A DNA stretch of 64,000 bases from Nothophaeocryptopus gaeumannii. Lineage: Eukaryota > Ascomycota > Dothideomycetes > Mycosphaerellales > Mycosphaerellaceae. Location: positions 1,860,001 to 1,924,000 of the forward strand of contig JASISA010000041.1 in assembly GCA_031771865.1 (NCBI GenBank), in the 5' to 3' direction. The notes below the pieces were generated by a model, which did not search any database, was not told the DNA's origin, and saw nothing but the letters and a program-made list of their open reading frames with translations. Positions within the stretch are counted from its first letter, which is position 1; each line of letters begins with the position of its first letter. Shown one piece after another: positions 42,688-55,457 of the stretch. Made by a program: the position numbers and the translations under genes.

Positions 42688-45600
42688 TCATGGCAACGAA
42701 TCTGCGCGTCGAGCACGCTTGTTCCTCTCAAGCCACTTTCGCTTGCCTGGTCGAGTCTCGAAGTGAGGTGCAATCGTAGCAGCGTCGCTCCCACCAGCAA
42801 TCATGGTGCTGCGCATCTTATTCCTATAAGCATCAAGTGAGCGCTGAAGGAAGAGGGTACGACCTGTGTCCGCGAGTCAGTCAAAGTTGTGGTGACGTTG
42901 AAATAAGGTGAGGCATACCGTTGAACGTTCGCGCTTGTCCCCAGCTCATGCGGTAGCCCAGCTCGTTCAAGGCGACCTCCTTGCTCCTCCTCGACTTGGT
43001 CATACGTGGGACTGGTAGCTTAGCCTCGCTGCCGTCCATAAGAGAGACCGGCACGAGGGTCTTGCCCTGTGGTGGCACTGTCTGTCCCCCTTCGATCTCA
43101 TCCTCTTCATCGTCCCAGTTGCCACGTGCGCCAGGAGACCCAGGCGGTGACCTCATCTGGCGTGGGAAGTATGAGCGAGGGTAGACAGCATTGATCCTCA
43201 GATGGGCGTCGGGCATGTCGTCCATCTTGACTTGGTCCAGCATGACACGCACCCGGACCCGGGTGCCTCGCTGGTTGTCATCAACGAGGATGAACTTGCG
43301 ACGCTTTGGTTCCGGCACATCGCCAAAGAGGGCACGCTTGTGTTCTTCGTCCTCCTTTTGGGAAGACTCGCGAGCTGGTGTTGCAAGCGTGGAGGCTTGG
43401 GTGTGCATGGGATCCATGGAGTCGTGGACTGAGGGCATGGACGAGCCTCCCACACCCGGTTGATGAGGGTACGAGGGATAGAAGTTCTGCGCGTACCGGC
43501 CCGTTGTTGGCGATGTCAGATCGGACTGCCCGTTTGTCGGCTGGTTAGGATGCCCGGTTGCACTGTTGTATTCATTTCCGGCTAAAAGAGAAACGAAAGG
43601 TTAGCGTGGAATCTCGAGGATGTGCTGCATGGGTATCTTGCGAAGCGAGACAACAGGGTATAGAGCGCAATCGAGTGGTACAAAAACAACAAAAATACAA
43701 TCTTCCGCAACCGAATTCTCGGCCGAAAGCGGCCGCGCATCAGAATAGCTTATGCTGTACAGATGATGTACAGTCGTGAAGATCGATGAAACCGACAAAT
43801 GTCATGTCGGCGACCAGTCTCTTTGGTAATCCCTCCACCAAAACGCCTTTGAAAAAGATGCACGTGCAACAACAGATCATGTGGTGTTGGTGGTGGTAGT
43901 AATACAGGATATCATTCACATCTGGTGGAACATACCGCTGACGTCGTTTCCACCGCCGGGTTCGTTACCGTCAGTGTGGTGGTGGTGCATCTGGGGCCCA
44001 CCAGGGCCCATGTTAGGTGGCCTCGCCGAGCCGGGAGGCATGCCCTGTGGAGGCAGGCCAGCGCTGCCGGGTCCCTGTGGACCTGGATATTGACCAGCAG
44101 CACCAGGCGCTGCCTTTGCTGCGTTCCTGTTCTGGATCTTTGCCATGCGGCGTACTCTTCGACTCCGCAACCTCACGTCTTGGTTGCTGTTTCTCCAGCT
44201 GTCGACTGCGCGCTGAATGAGACCGCGCTTCTCGCGCAAATTCGGATTCAGTTGCGCAAGTGCCCAGCCGACCGCGTTGCATTCGCTCTCGTAGTGTAGA
44301 CGATTCCCCTTGTACTGATCCTTTCCGCAGCACGCGCGTGGGTAAACACAGTTGGCAGATTTGAATTCGGGGCTCAGTTCGTCCACGTTAACAGATTCAA
44401 CGTCGCATCGAATCGTGTACTCCATTTTGACTCGATCGCGCGAGTACTCGAATGCGATCCATTGCACGCCGTTGTTGTCTTGGCGCACAACCAGCGGTGT
44501 GGTCGCGGGAATTGGACCTGGAGCTGCGCTCGCGTTAGAGCCGTTTGTTGCTGCTGACGAAGGCGGATGGCCGTGCATACCTGGACCTGAAGGAGTTTGC
44601 GCAGTGGGTTGCGGCGGAGCGATCGCGGACGGTGGTCGCTGCAGAGATGATTGCGATGGCTTAGTATCAATCATTCCAGACTGTGGGTGACCAGGCGCCG
44701 CTTGCGGAGGCTGTTGCATCGGCTGTTGGTGCGACATGAGCATTCCCGGCGCAGAAGTCATCGAAGAGTGATGCTGCGCCGCGGAAGGATGCTGGCCATA
44801 GGGCGACTGCTGCTGCATCTGGTACTGTGGGTAGTACATCTGTTGCGGCATGGAGGGCATTCCATACAACGGTCGACCATGTGCGTCAGTCTGTGGCGAG
44901 TGGATGGAGGCCGGTGAATTAGACTGCGGAGTCTGGTAGCTTGAGATTGGTGGATATGTCTGACGGCTGATCGCCGCCTGCGTGGCCATGCTTTCGTTCG
45001 GTTCTGCAAAGCTGGTCAGTCCCAAACCAAAAGAACGCGCCATGACAGCCAACTTGGGTGGACTATCAATCCATTGTGGTTCGGGGTGCCGCGCATAGAA
45101 TGACAGCGGAAGATTAGCTGGTTTCAACTCACCTGACGAAGCGTAGCTGCCAGCAGCGCTGTTGGTGCTGTATGGGCTGGGATGGGCGGCGAAGAAGGGT
45201 GCCTCAGCAGGATGCTGCGATGGGATACCCGGCACGGACCCAATGTAGGGCGACTGGTGCTGCTGGGGTAGGCTGTGGGTGGATGAATGAGGCGAGATGT
45301 AGGGTCCTTGGGAGGCAGAGGACGAGAGATTCTGCGATTGGTGTGGTGAGTTGGGACGGTGGTGCTGAACTAGTCCTGCAGATCGCGGGTGTTGCAGAGG
45401 CTGTTGTGGCGGAGGGAGACCCTGCTGGCCGGCATTTGGTTGATTCTACAGGAGATATAGTCAGTGAGTTTTCCGTCGGCGCCGTGATTGATCGATGCTG
45501 GTGCGAGAGTGTTGGACGTCAGATGTTTATTGTGTTTCAAGGCGACGATCGTGGATCCTGATCGGGTGGCAGCAGGGAGGAGGGAAGTTAACCGCAGACG

Positions 45601-46209
45601 TGCCTGCCTGAAGCTGGGCTGCTGGGGTGGCTTGGGTGTGCGTGGGTGATGACTGGCAGGGTAGGCGCGACCAGGAACAGGGAAGTAGCAGTGCAGTGCA
45701 AAACGGTGAAGCCAGCCAGCCAGCCAGCAAGCAAGCAAGCCGTCAACGGCCGCCGGGCAGGCACGCTGTCCTTGGAGGGGCACAGCGGGGGCCGGGTCCA
45801 CTCGCAGTCTTTGCCAGTGGGTGACGGCGAAGTCAGGAAGCTTTTGAGTTTCGCAGTGCAGAGGAGAATGTCTGAATGGGGTGTCGAAGGTGTCGAAGGC
45901 ATCGGGAAGGAGGTTCATCAATCAAACTCAAGCGTGTGCTCGGGCTCGGTGCAGATGCAAAAACAGGGCAGGGTGCAGTGTGCTGCGGGAGAGGTGCTGG
46001 GCTAGCGGGAGGCAGAGAGTCAGGCCAAAAAGTAAGCCCGGTCGTGGACGTACGATGAGAGGTGCGGCCTGGCGCTGCTCGTAGGACTGCATCCCGTGCG
46101 CGGAGACAGACGACGAGTTGGTGGTGACGGTAGTAGCCGCTGTCTGGGAGTGGGAGTAGGAGGCGAACGGGCGCGGATGCTCAGCGCGTTGCGATTGCAG
46201 CATCGACAT
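42688..46209 (-). CDS. DUF8032-domain protein, Gln/Pro-rich (putative fungal regulatory protein)
   Basis: Five proposed exons: 46209-46054, 45445-45133, 45003-43936, 43581-42919 and 42863-42688, giving 791 aa. Introns are 608, 129, 354 and 55 nt; all have GT-AG ends and every phase agrees. The N-terminal half is rich in Gln, Pro, Ser and His. The conserved domain reads VQWIAFEYSRDRVKMEYTIR, then CVYPRACCGKDQYKGNR and LREKRGLIQRAVDSWRNSNQ, followed by an RRVRRMAK basic patch. The last two exons hold KRRKFILVDDNQRGTRVRVR, VYPRSYFPRQM, LGYRMSWGQARTF and RTLFLQRSLDAYRNKMRST, a conserved C-terminus I associate with this fungal family. The function is not established; composition and basic patches suggest a nuclear regulator. 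Intron 2 (129 nt) is a multiple of three without stops, so it may be retained. Confidence 0.82.
45711..45740. repeat. Tetranucleotide repeat (GCCA)n(GCAA)n
   Basis: Thirty bases of GCCA units turning into GCAA units, inside intron 1 of the DUF8032 gene. Confidence 0.9.
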
Positions 46210-49200
46210 GCAGCCTGGACAACACGGGCGTGGAATTGGGGTCGGGCGGTGTCGTCAAGGTGTGCACTCCAATGAATGGTCGCAGAGACGGTCGATCGTC
46301 GTGCTGGAGCAGTGGTGACTCGTGATGTGCGTGCGGGAAGCGTCGATAGGATAGCAGGGGGTCCGTTGCGTGGCGGGTGTTTGGGCTCAGAGGTGCATAC
46401 AGAAGGACGCGGATTGTGCGGAGGGGCGAGCAATAGGTCGTATGTAGGAAGGACAGCAGGACGAGCAGGACGAGCAGGACGAGCAGGACGAGCGCGTCAA
46501 TCCAGATGTGTAAACAAGATGTCAGTACGTACCATCGCGTGTTGGACACAGACAATAATCGCCCCGTTGATGACCCCGTCGTCGAGTCCCGTCCCAAAGA
46601 GAGACTCCTAGTCGGTCGAGTGAGCCAGGTGATAGAGTTTCCAGGGTGCTGTATCTGCTCCAACGCTGTTGCATGTGCAGGGAGGCAGGCTGTCGGAGAC
46701 GAGGGTTTAGAGTTTGTCTCGCTCGAGACAAGGCAGGGCCCAGGTACCGCGACGGCCCAGGATGGAGGTGGAATTAGAAGTGTGTCTATGTCAGTCGGAG
46801 GTGCCAGCCGGGTGAGGAGCCTTCTTTGAACACGCACAACACCATCAAAATAGCCCCCCGCGAAGATAGAGAGATTCTCTTCTCGCGGCCACGCGCTAGC
46901 CTCAACGGCCAAAGTCGTTGTCGCATGCACGGGCCCCTACACTAGCGGTTTCGTTACGAAGCCACCATGTCGACCATCAATGATATCAATCACACGGACA
47001 CTCTCTCGACTTCACTTGTCGAATCTGTGTGTTGACCGATAAGATGCACACATGAGTAGTAGCCTTGGAGACCTCGTATGTTCTTCACCGCGATCACGAC
47101 CATTCTCCCATGTCCCTCCCGATCGATGGAGTATTGCCCACGCACACCGCCTCGACTTGCCCGCAGTCAGCCAGATGTGCTGCTGTCCGCCATCACTTTC
47201 TTCTCTGCTATGCGCGGCAACTGACGGCAGTGACTGTGACAGCGCAGAGATCGTCTGGAGGCCTCTGTCATCATCAGAAGATCAGCGCCATGCATTGCCG
47301 CTGCCCAAACGGCTCTTGGCTCATATCAGAAGTACGCACCGCACTGCTAATACCGGTACTCACGTCGAGAGCACGGCTTCATCAGCTCATGCAATAGTGC
47401 GCACTTGCGCTGTTGCACCACCGCTACTACTGACGACTACTGACCTCTTGACGACCACTATCACTACTTTGGCAACTACTACTCCTGTCCGCTGCACATT
47501 TGCTCGCCTCGCCGAGGCGGCCGCTGGAACGGACCCCGCCTGCATTATTGCTGACCAGCCCGTCTATTGTTGCGCCGATCTATTAAGAGCTCCACTTCAT
47601 TTATTAATCGCGCTGTTGGTGCACGAAAGCGGTCCACTCAGCATGCCATGCGGTCATGCGCTGGAGCGTCCTCCGGGCGAGCACGTCGTCTCGTGTGCCC
47701 GCCCTGCTATCAGTCCGCTCCATTCCCCCTCGATGCGCAGGGCGTGTCTGCGGGCACGCAGCTGCTGCTTCCAGAGCCTGTTTGGCCTGCTCGTTGCACT
47801 GCGGTGGCTCTCAAGCATGGTCCAGGTCCTCCCCTGTTAGCGAGTATAGACGCCATGCAGGGTTTTCTAGTGTGGCCGCCATCCATGGAAGTGCGTAAGC
47901 GATGCGGAGTTGTTGGCAAAGCAGTGAAAGCACACGGAGGATGATTGGAGCGTCGCGCCGGCTACCCACCAGCACGGTGGCAGCTAGAGCCAGCTTGGTG
48001 CCAAGAATTCGCGCTCATCAGGCAATGTTTCACATTTTGCAGCGTCCACCATTCGGCCTGACTCGCATGCCGATAGACCGGAAGGCGGCCAAGCAGCGCC
48101 GTCAGTCGACATGCGAAGCTTCGTGGCCGCTACGGAGAATTCCCTTCTGCTCGACACTACTAGGTGCGTCGCTAGCTCAAAGAGAAACTTGCTGCTGTAC
48201 GCGCTCGCAGTGTTGCGAGCGGGACGGCAGATGTGATGCTCTCTCTTTGAACAAATGTCGCTGTGGCGGACTGCAGTCCTCGCTCCTCGCATGCGTTAAT
48301 GGCCTAGCCCGAGTGTGCGACAGTGGCACTTCATCTGCTCTGCAACGGCCAGGACGAAACGCAACGGCGCGCAGAGGCTTGTTTGGCTGGTGATCGTCGT
48401 CGACTGCAGCCACACTGGCTTGCAAAGCACGTGGCTCCCTTGCGACGGAAAGCGCGCCTCAGTCCTACCGCCTGTAGCGTGCGCCTTCCGCCGGTGGTCC
48501 CTGGTCGCTTCCTAGTCGTTCGAGCCTGCCCTGTCCTGTCTCTCCGAGCCTGCCGGCGGCACTTGCGAAGGGATGGCTTTTGGGGTATCCGGGAAATACC
48601 CTTGCTCCGACACCCTTGACCGCAATTAAGTCGTGTCAAGGTCTCACTCTTGAGTCTGGCGACGCGAGATGCGCTGTTGTTGTTGTTGTTGTTGGTACGG
48701 CGCGCAACTGCAAGAGCGGCACTGTTCACAGACAAGAGTCGTTGCAGGCTCGCAGCCTCGTACCATCTCGGTTAAGGGCCTAGGAGCGTTTGATGCTGAA
48801 GCCTGTGGCGCCATCAACGGCGCTGCTTAATAACTTACACCAACCTGCATTCCGTCCATTGCTTGTCTGCTGTCAAACAGACCTGTTGCCGAACGAACGT
48901 AATCGGGTCCAGGATCTAACCGCCTAGCTAGCCAACCCCATGACCTGTCTGGGAGCACTAGCTGGGGAGCCCATCCTCTGCCTGCTCTGCCCGAGTGGGA
49001 CAAAACATGTATGGCGTATGCAGTTCGACCTGCTCATCACAACCACGACATCTGAACAATGCAAGCCTAAGGAGTCTGATATTTCCCGATGAAGGACATG
49101 GCATGCTGAACAACTAGATTGTGGCCCTCTACCAATCATCGGGGGCTCGCTGATCTATAATTGATTGCTCTGTACTCACCTGTACTACACATAGCTTCGC

Positions 49201-52200
49201 TCATCGGCAACCAGGGAACTCCTAGCTGAGCAAGCTTGCACGGTCAACGCCCGATACCGTGGTACGAGTCAACGAGGTCATGCCCAGAATGTCGTTCACA
49301 GGCCTGTGGCAGCGCTCACCAACGGTCGGACGCGCTCACTCCACTCTCTTCGAGGCAACTTTGATCAAGTGTCTGTTTCACCCTCAAACAGCGCCCATCA
49401 TTCGAAAATCTGGTGAGGGTACACTTGCGCTTGCCACATCCAACGTTCCGCCAGAACAGAGATACCGCAATTCTTTGATGAAAGGCCTTCAACGATAAGC
49501 TTAAACTCGGAAATCACATGCGCGCACAGCCATAGACACCGCCCCATTTTCGCCGAAATGAGACGTCATGCACAGGACGACGCAGCTTGAAACGCGCCGC
49601 CCAAACTCTCAAATGCGCATCATTTTCCAACGCCGTAACGGCGCGTTTATTAGAGCTCATGCCAGAGGCAGGGCTGCGGGCTCCGCACCGTTCCGTGGCC
49701 GGATCTTCGTGCGGGAGCAAGGCTTGCCGTTCCGAAACAGTCAACAGAAGTCTAAAGTCAACGACGAAAACGGTCTCCAGAACTTGCAATGAACGACAGT
49801 TGTCATGCGAAACGAGGCTAATGGAGATGTGAGGGAGTTCGACTTCCTCGTGGCGTCTTGACATCAGAGAAGTCAACCCCACCGAGGTCGCTGGCAACCG
49901 CGCCTAAGCGCATTCTGATGTTCCTACGCCAGATGTGGAAAGATGAAGGTATCAGTTTAGGAAGACCGAAGTTGCGGCATTGACGAAGGTTCGCGCTCTG
50001 CAGAAGACCTGCCTTTTACATCCTGGCATGTCACTTTCTTTCCTTGTCGGTCAGACCATGCTCGCTCCGCTTAATCCTAGCGACCGCATCGTAAAAGCCC
50101 TGGGATCGATCTCTTGTCACCGCCTGTCAGACAGGCCATGAGCAAACATGGGCAGCCATGGTACAGACGTGGACGGCAGTCGTTCACGCATGGGTTCTCC
50201 GCTGTGTCCAAGCGTCGAAAGCAACTTGGGTACCTCCTGGCTACGTGATCTCCGGGACTTCCTCTCAAGGCGGCAATCGCCGTGTATCAAGGGTAAGTCA
50301 AGAAGATGGAGTATGATGTTTGAAATGGCATCATGGATCTTTGCAAGAGGACTTGCACTGCCCGAGGGAGGACAGAAGTCCTTCCCTCTGTGACTCGACA
50401 AAGTCAATTGCCGACCGCCAAAGCCAACAGACAATAAAACTTCGCACTCCTGCGATCACGAAGAGCAACTAAAAAAGAAGTGGCTTGCTTAGCACGGGCC
50501 AGATCCTTGTGCCCATCTCTCACGTGCTGCCTGGGCAGAGATCCTCAGCGACCGGGTCGAAACGTTGCCCGCTGTCAGTCTCTTTGTGTGCCTTGCAGAT
50601 TTGAGGAGCTTGAAAGCGTTGTCTGCCGTTGCGTGTTGACACTTCACCACCGCTTTGCAGATCCTCAGGTCCAGATCGCTTTCGGTCTTGTTACTCCTTC
50701 CTCCCGAAAACGGTATCACAACACGCCGTCGCTGCGAAGTCATCACCAACATTCACCGCGACATGACCAAGTGTCATAACAAAAGGCAATCTGTTTTCGC
50801 CATCCCCTACTGTCCGTCCGATACGATCTGAACTCCGGGCCATCTCTTTACACGCCACGTTGGTTACATCGGGTGAACTTTTGTGGCCCGTGAGGCTCGA
50901 GAAATGGACATAAGTTGTGTTTAGCGCCTGCTCTCGTGCAATAAGAACGCGTAAAAGCAGGCCTTCTCCAGCAAGAATCCCGGTTTTGCCGACGAACGCC
51001 GATTGCGGACGAGTTTTCAAAGGGATCGTGAACACCTTCTCGCTGTCCAATATGCCCATGACCAGTTCGAGCAAGGCACCTTGACCTGCCAGACAAGTGC
51101 TGTCTCGGCACATTTTGATGAGCCAGGCATGGGAGGGGTCCCAGAATTGCAGGGTGGCCGCTAACATCATGGTGCTGCTACATACTCCAACGTTTGAACA
51201 GAGCCAAATAGTATGATACTTTGAAGCAACTTTCCTACGTCGATTCATCTTGTTTTCATCGCCGTCAATGGTTCGTGATGGGCAAGAAGGAGGCACCGGC
51301 TTTCCGTCGACTTCCGTCGATCTTCCAGCCAACACAGCACCGTTCTCGATGAGGCAGTCGGTCTCAGGCAGTCGGTCTCATGAAGCCGATTGGTTTCAGA
51401 CCCCTCCGGCTCTTCCGACATTGTACGAGATGGAGATCAAGCAGCAGCTCGTTCGAACGTTGTCGCCGGAAGTCTCAGAACTTGAGGAAATGTTGACCCG
51501 GTGATACTGTTCCGGATAACGGGCTGCATGAAGACGTGCTTACGGTCAAAGTGGTCGGACTGAGGGATCAGCTTCGTAACTGTTACGAGCAAATCTCGCA
51601 GCGCCTGTTGCACATTCCCTGAAAGCACGTTCTGCAAGGAGTGGAGGATGAGAAGTCTCGAAAAGTTGGTGTTGAGCTTCTGCATGGTGGTCTGTGGCAT
51701 TTTCAGGACTCTAACGATACGAAGTGTGCGCGTTTGAGCAACTGTGCCACCATGAGAGGCTCCTCAACTTGGTCGAAAGCTGCCAATTGGTGTACAACTC
51801 TAGATCCTGCGCGATGGTGCAGTGCATGAGCTGGGTTCTGGCGCTGGAATCGCCTTGACGCCCGACATTCATCTTCATCTTCAGTCTTGACTTGAACTAT
51901 CAAGACACTGCATTGCCGGTGATATACATGAGCCATGGAATTTCACGACGAAGATGCTACTGACGGCTTGCAGAACAGCGCTGACGACTTGCGTCGACAC
52001 GTATTGACGAGCTCCCGTCTATGACTACGTCCACTTCGGACTTTCACCTGCATGACGATAACAGTTCTCGCCAATACACGCGCCTTCGATCGTTCTATTG
52101 GCATCTATTGACTCCCCTGGCTAGCTAGCCGGCTCAGCCTGCAAATCGATCTCAGGTCGATCGCTATACTACGTTCTACACTTGGATCTTGGGAGTCAGG

Positions 52201-53009
52201 GCTCACCGGTCAAGCTTGAGTATCTGTCACCGGGTACTGGGACATCAAATGAGCTTGATCTGAGCAGATACTAAGAAAAGAGAAGCATTTACACAGACAC
52301 ACCCCAAAATAGCGGACATCTTAGGGGTAGACGCTGGCTTTGAGATGAGCAGAGTCAAGCGAAGCAAAAAGAGAGGCTGGCAAACATCCTCTATTGAGAC
52401 ATCACGCGTCTCCAGACTGCCATCCAAGGTGACAACGATGCAGTGACTTACCACCATCAGATGTCTCTTTGACTCCATCAAAGGTAGATGAGCTGGCGAT
52501 TGGTCCGCTCAGAAGTAGCTGGACCTAAGGCGGCGTCTACGTAGACCGTCCAACAGTCTGTGAAGACCACGATCTTGAAGAACAGTATTGGAGTCGAAGA
52601 GTTAGAGCTATGATGGCAGCTGTCTTTTCATCAACATCTCAAAGTGCCGCCCTTGGTCCGCCGCCTGAGCCAGCTGATCTCGCCGAACGAACTGGATCTG
52701 GACAGTCGACTCGCGCAGTCAACAGAGGTAGACTAACGGCTATGTCGAGTTCCATCTCTGTAGCCATGTCTCTACAGCTCTTCGAGATTCTACGCTGTAG
52801 TATTCTCAGTCAGTGTGTTCAACAATACCTGCCTTCGAGGAAAGCCGAAGAGTAAACTCCGTACGACTATGATCTTCTTGACAGCTGGAGAGGATCGACC
52901 AAGGCGACCAGGCCTAAACCTCATAACTCTCTCTTCCCATATCGGAAGCACTCTCTGCTACTAAGCTGACACCCAGTAGTGTGAAATACAGGCTAGCGAA
53001 GAGAGTGTG
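46210..53009. other. 6.8-kb stretch without a supported gene
   Basis: I find no frame with recognisable motifs. The first part (46210-47050) is likely the promoter and leader of the DUF8032 gene. The longest open frame (47052-47840, 262 codons) has no family features. A minus-strand segment at 51437-51936 reads protein-like in pieces (CTIAQDLELYTNWQLSTKLR; NVQQALRDLLVTVTKLIPQS) but in different frames, possibly a relic. Small repeats: GTT run near 48679 and a 14-bp tandem duplication at 51353-51380. Confidence 0.4.
46456..46493. repeat. 9-bp tandem repeat (GCAGGACGA)x4
   Basis: Four perfect copies and a partial one of a nine-base unit upstream of the DUF8032 gene start. Confidence 0.9.
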
Positions 53010-55457
53010 TTACGAAGCTCTCAAAGTTGACTGGCGAAGTTGACTGTCCGGATCCATTTCGCTCGCCGAAGTACTCTGACGATACCCAGCAGCAGAGTCA
53101 GTCGGTAGATCAACTCCCCAAGCAACTCTACAATCCCACTCAATCCGTTCCCGACCCTTCACTCGATTCGAACGCCCATTGTCGACAGGATGAACAACAG
53201 CAGGCAGCACGAACTCTCCCACACCTCCATCTCCATTGAGCACCCACCGCTTCGCAACCTCAATCGCTACACTATCCCCATCACGCTGCGCATCATGCAA
53301 CAGTAAAATCCCACAAACAACCCAAGCAAGACTAAACATAATCTCCCTCCCATCCGCCCAACAGCGCCCTCGAATCCTTTCTTCCACCCTCCAGATGCTC
53401 CTCAAAAGCTGCCCAAGCACCATCCAACTTCTCCTGCATCTCCCTATCCCCAATACCTCCAATCGCTTTCCCAATCCACTCACCAAACTGGCCCAGATGA
53501 TCTTTATTCATCAGATGTCGCACAATTTCGCTACTCAGGACGTTGGTCGTCCCTTCCCAAGTCATATTGGCGGCCGTATCGCGATACAATCTCGAGATAT
53601 TGGTTTCCGGTTCATCGGGTTCGTCCATGTATCCTACACCTCCTAGGGCTGCTTGACATTCCTGGAGGGATATACAGGCGACTTTGCAGATGACGCCTTT
53701 GGAGGTTGCGGTTAGGGTGCGGAGGATTGTCTGTGTCTGGTGGCCCTGGCTGGGGGAGAGGAGGATTATGGGTGGTGGATGAGGAGGGTGGGCATCCATT
53801 GTCGGAGTATGAAAGGAGGGAGGTTGTGAAGAAGGCTAGGTTGAGGAGGGCCCGGAATTTGAGTTCGATCTGAGAGAGGAGACGGAGGTGCATGGGGAAT
53901 GTCCAAAGGGGTTGGTTAATTGTTGCTCGGGTGAGGGCGAAGGATTCTGCGATTGCCTGGTGAAAGAGTCAGTTATGTTCAATGAACGAGAGAAGACGTA
54001 GGCAATGGAAGAAAGCCTGAAACGCGCAGAGACACATCCGCCACAACTCCGAGCACATCGTGAGAGGACCATTGACGAGAGGTATTATTGTCTCCAATCA
54101 ACTCATTTCGCTGCCGCGCCTATGGTGCTGTATGTGGTACCCTCGACGCAAAATCTCATCACATAAGCTCTTGCAGCTTCTTCCTGAGCGGGTAATCGGA
54201 TGACAGGACATGACTTACCATCCCTCTCCTCCAACAACTCAACGCCGTGACAAAATTATGCGTCATCACAATCAACAGCGTCGCAATCGTCGCGATGCCT
54301 CGATCCATCGACCCCACTCTCCAAGCCCTCACGTCTCGCAATTCCAGTTCCGCAGTCGGCAACTCCTTGGTCCCCATCTTCGTCTTTAAGCGATGAAGTC
54401 GAATGCCGTTCGTCACAAGCTGCGATGCACCATCAGGCCCGATGGTGGTTTTCTTGGTCGGCGCTACAAAAAGGCTCAGCTGGGATGAGGCGAATGTCTT
54501 TGCGAGCATGAGGGCAATATTGCAGTCTGTGGCCGTACAGGAGAATTTATATCCGGAGACCAAATAATCTCCTTCATCGAATCTCCCAACTTCATCTTCG
54601 GTCCTGTTTGGGAGAGGAGAGTAGACAGCGACTGTCTCTGAATTCTGGGCATCGCTTCCTCCTGGTCGTTCAGTCATCCATTGGCTTGAGATCCAGTTGT
54701 CCTCTCGAGCTATGAGGCGGCGGTAGATTTCACGGAAGGGATGAGATGAGTGGAGGTCTTTGTTTTGGTGGGAGAAGAGGCCGGCTGCGCCGGAAGTCAT
54801 GGAGACGGGGCAGGAGTAGACGGCGGATGAGGCGGAGTAGATGTAGTTGCTGGTGAAGAGTAAGCTTTCTTTGAACGGACAAACGATAGGACTACATCGA
54901 GCTTGTTTTTCTTCCTTCGTTGGGAAGAAATGTGAATGTCAACATCACTTACAAAGCATGCTGCACAATCCGTCGATACGGTCCAAATGCCTCTTCATAC
55001 CCTCTCGCAACAACCCTACTCTCCCATCAGCACACCTCCCTCTTACATACCTTCGCACACCTCACCCATTCTTGATCCCCCATCTTCCCAATTCCTTCCA
55101 TCCCTGACTCGTAACCAATCGATCGTAAGGATATCGATTGTTCCAAACATCTCTCGTCTTCACATATGGCCTTTGGATTTCGGGATTTGCAATCCACTCG
55201 TTGATCTGATCTGACACTGCTTCGTCGCCGAACTTCTCCAGCTGAGGAGTTACTTTCTCGAGAACTTCGGGTGTAAGGTACCAACTTAGGACTCTTTGAT
55301 AGGGATCATCTGATTTGAATGGGTTGGCGAGACGAGGCAGTTGGAGTCTGAAGCCGGTGTCGAGAGTTGCTGGTTGGAGGTTTGAAGATTTCCGACTTGA
55401 AGCTTCCACCACTTTCGCTGACACTGTTCGGCGGTACAATAACAGTTTCGCTGACAT
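53010..55457 (-). pseudogene. Acyl-CoA dehydrogenase/oxidase-like gene with two apparent one-base frameshifts
   Basis: Exons 55457-55066, 55015-54953, 54849-54219 and 53956 onward, with introns of 50, 103 and 262 nt; all junctions are in phase and restore family sequence (IKNGVVARGYEEAFGPYRR; CWRRGMAIAESFALTR). Conserved parts: SSQWMTERPGGSDAQNSE, YKFSCTATDCNIALMLAKT, GIRLHRLKTKMGTKELPTAE, ECQAALGGVGYMDEPDE and LYRDTAANMTWEGTTNVLSS. The frame breaks at about 53800 (no GT donor nearby, so no intron can explain it) and again at about 53345, where the C-terminus continues as ADGREIMFSLAWVVCGILLL, one base off. Each break needs one base skipped. Either a young pseudogene or two sequence errors; without them it would be a mitochondrial or peroxisomal acyl-CoA dehydrogenase-like flavoprotein. 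Confidence 0.65.

Noticed and set aside
47052..47840. 262-codon plus-strand open frame in the gene-free stretch
   Set aside because: No domain, signal or family look, odd Cys/Ser/Leu-rich mix, and overlapping frames of similar length; reads as chance.
50691..51335. 214-codon minus-strand open frame
   Set aside because: No recognisable motif and no supporting splice structure; composition does not look coding.
51301..51380. Short duplications (TTCCGTCGA twice; GGCAGTCGGTCTCA twice)
   Set aside because: Too short to indicate a mobile element; noted only as local slippage.
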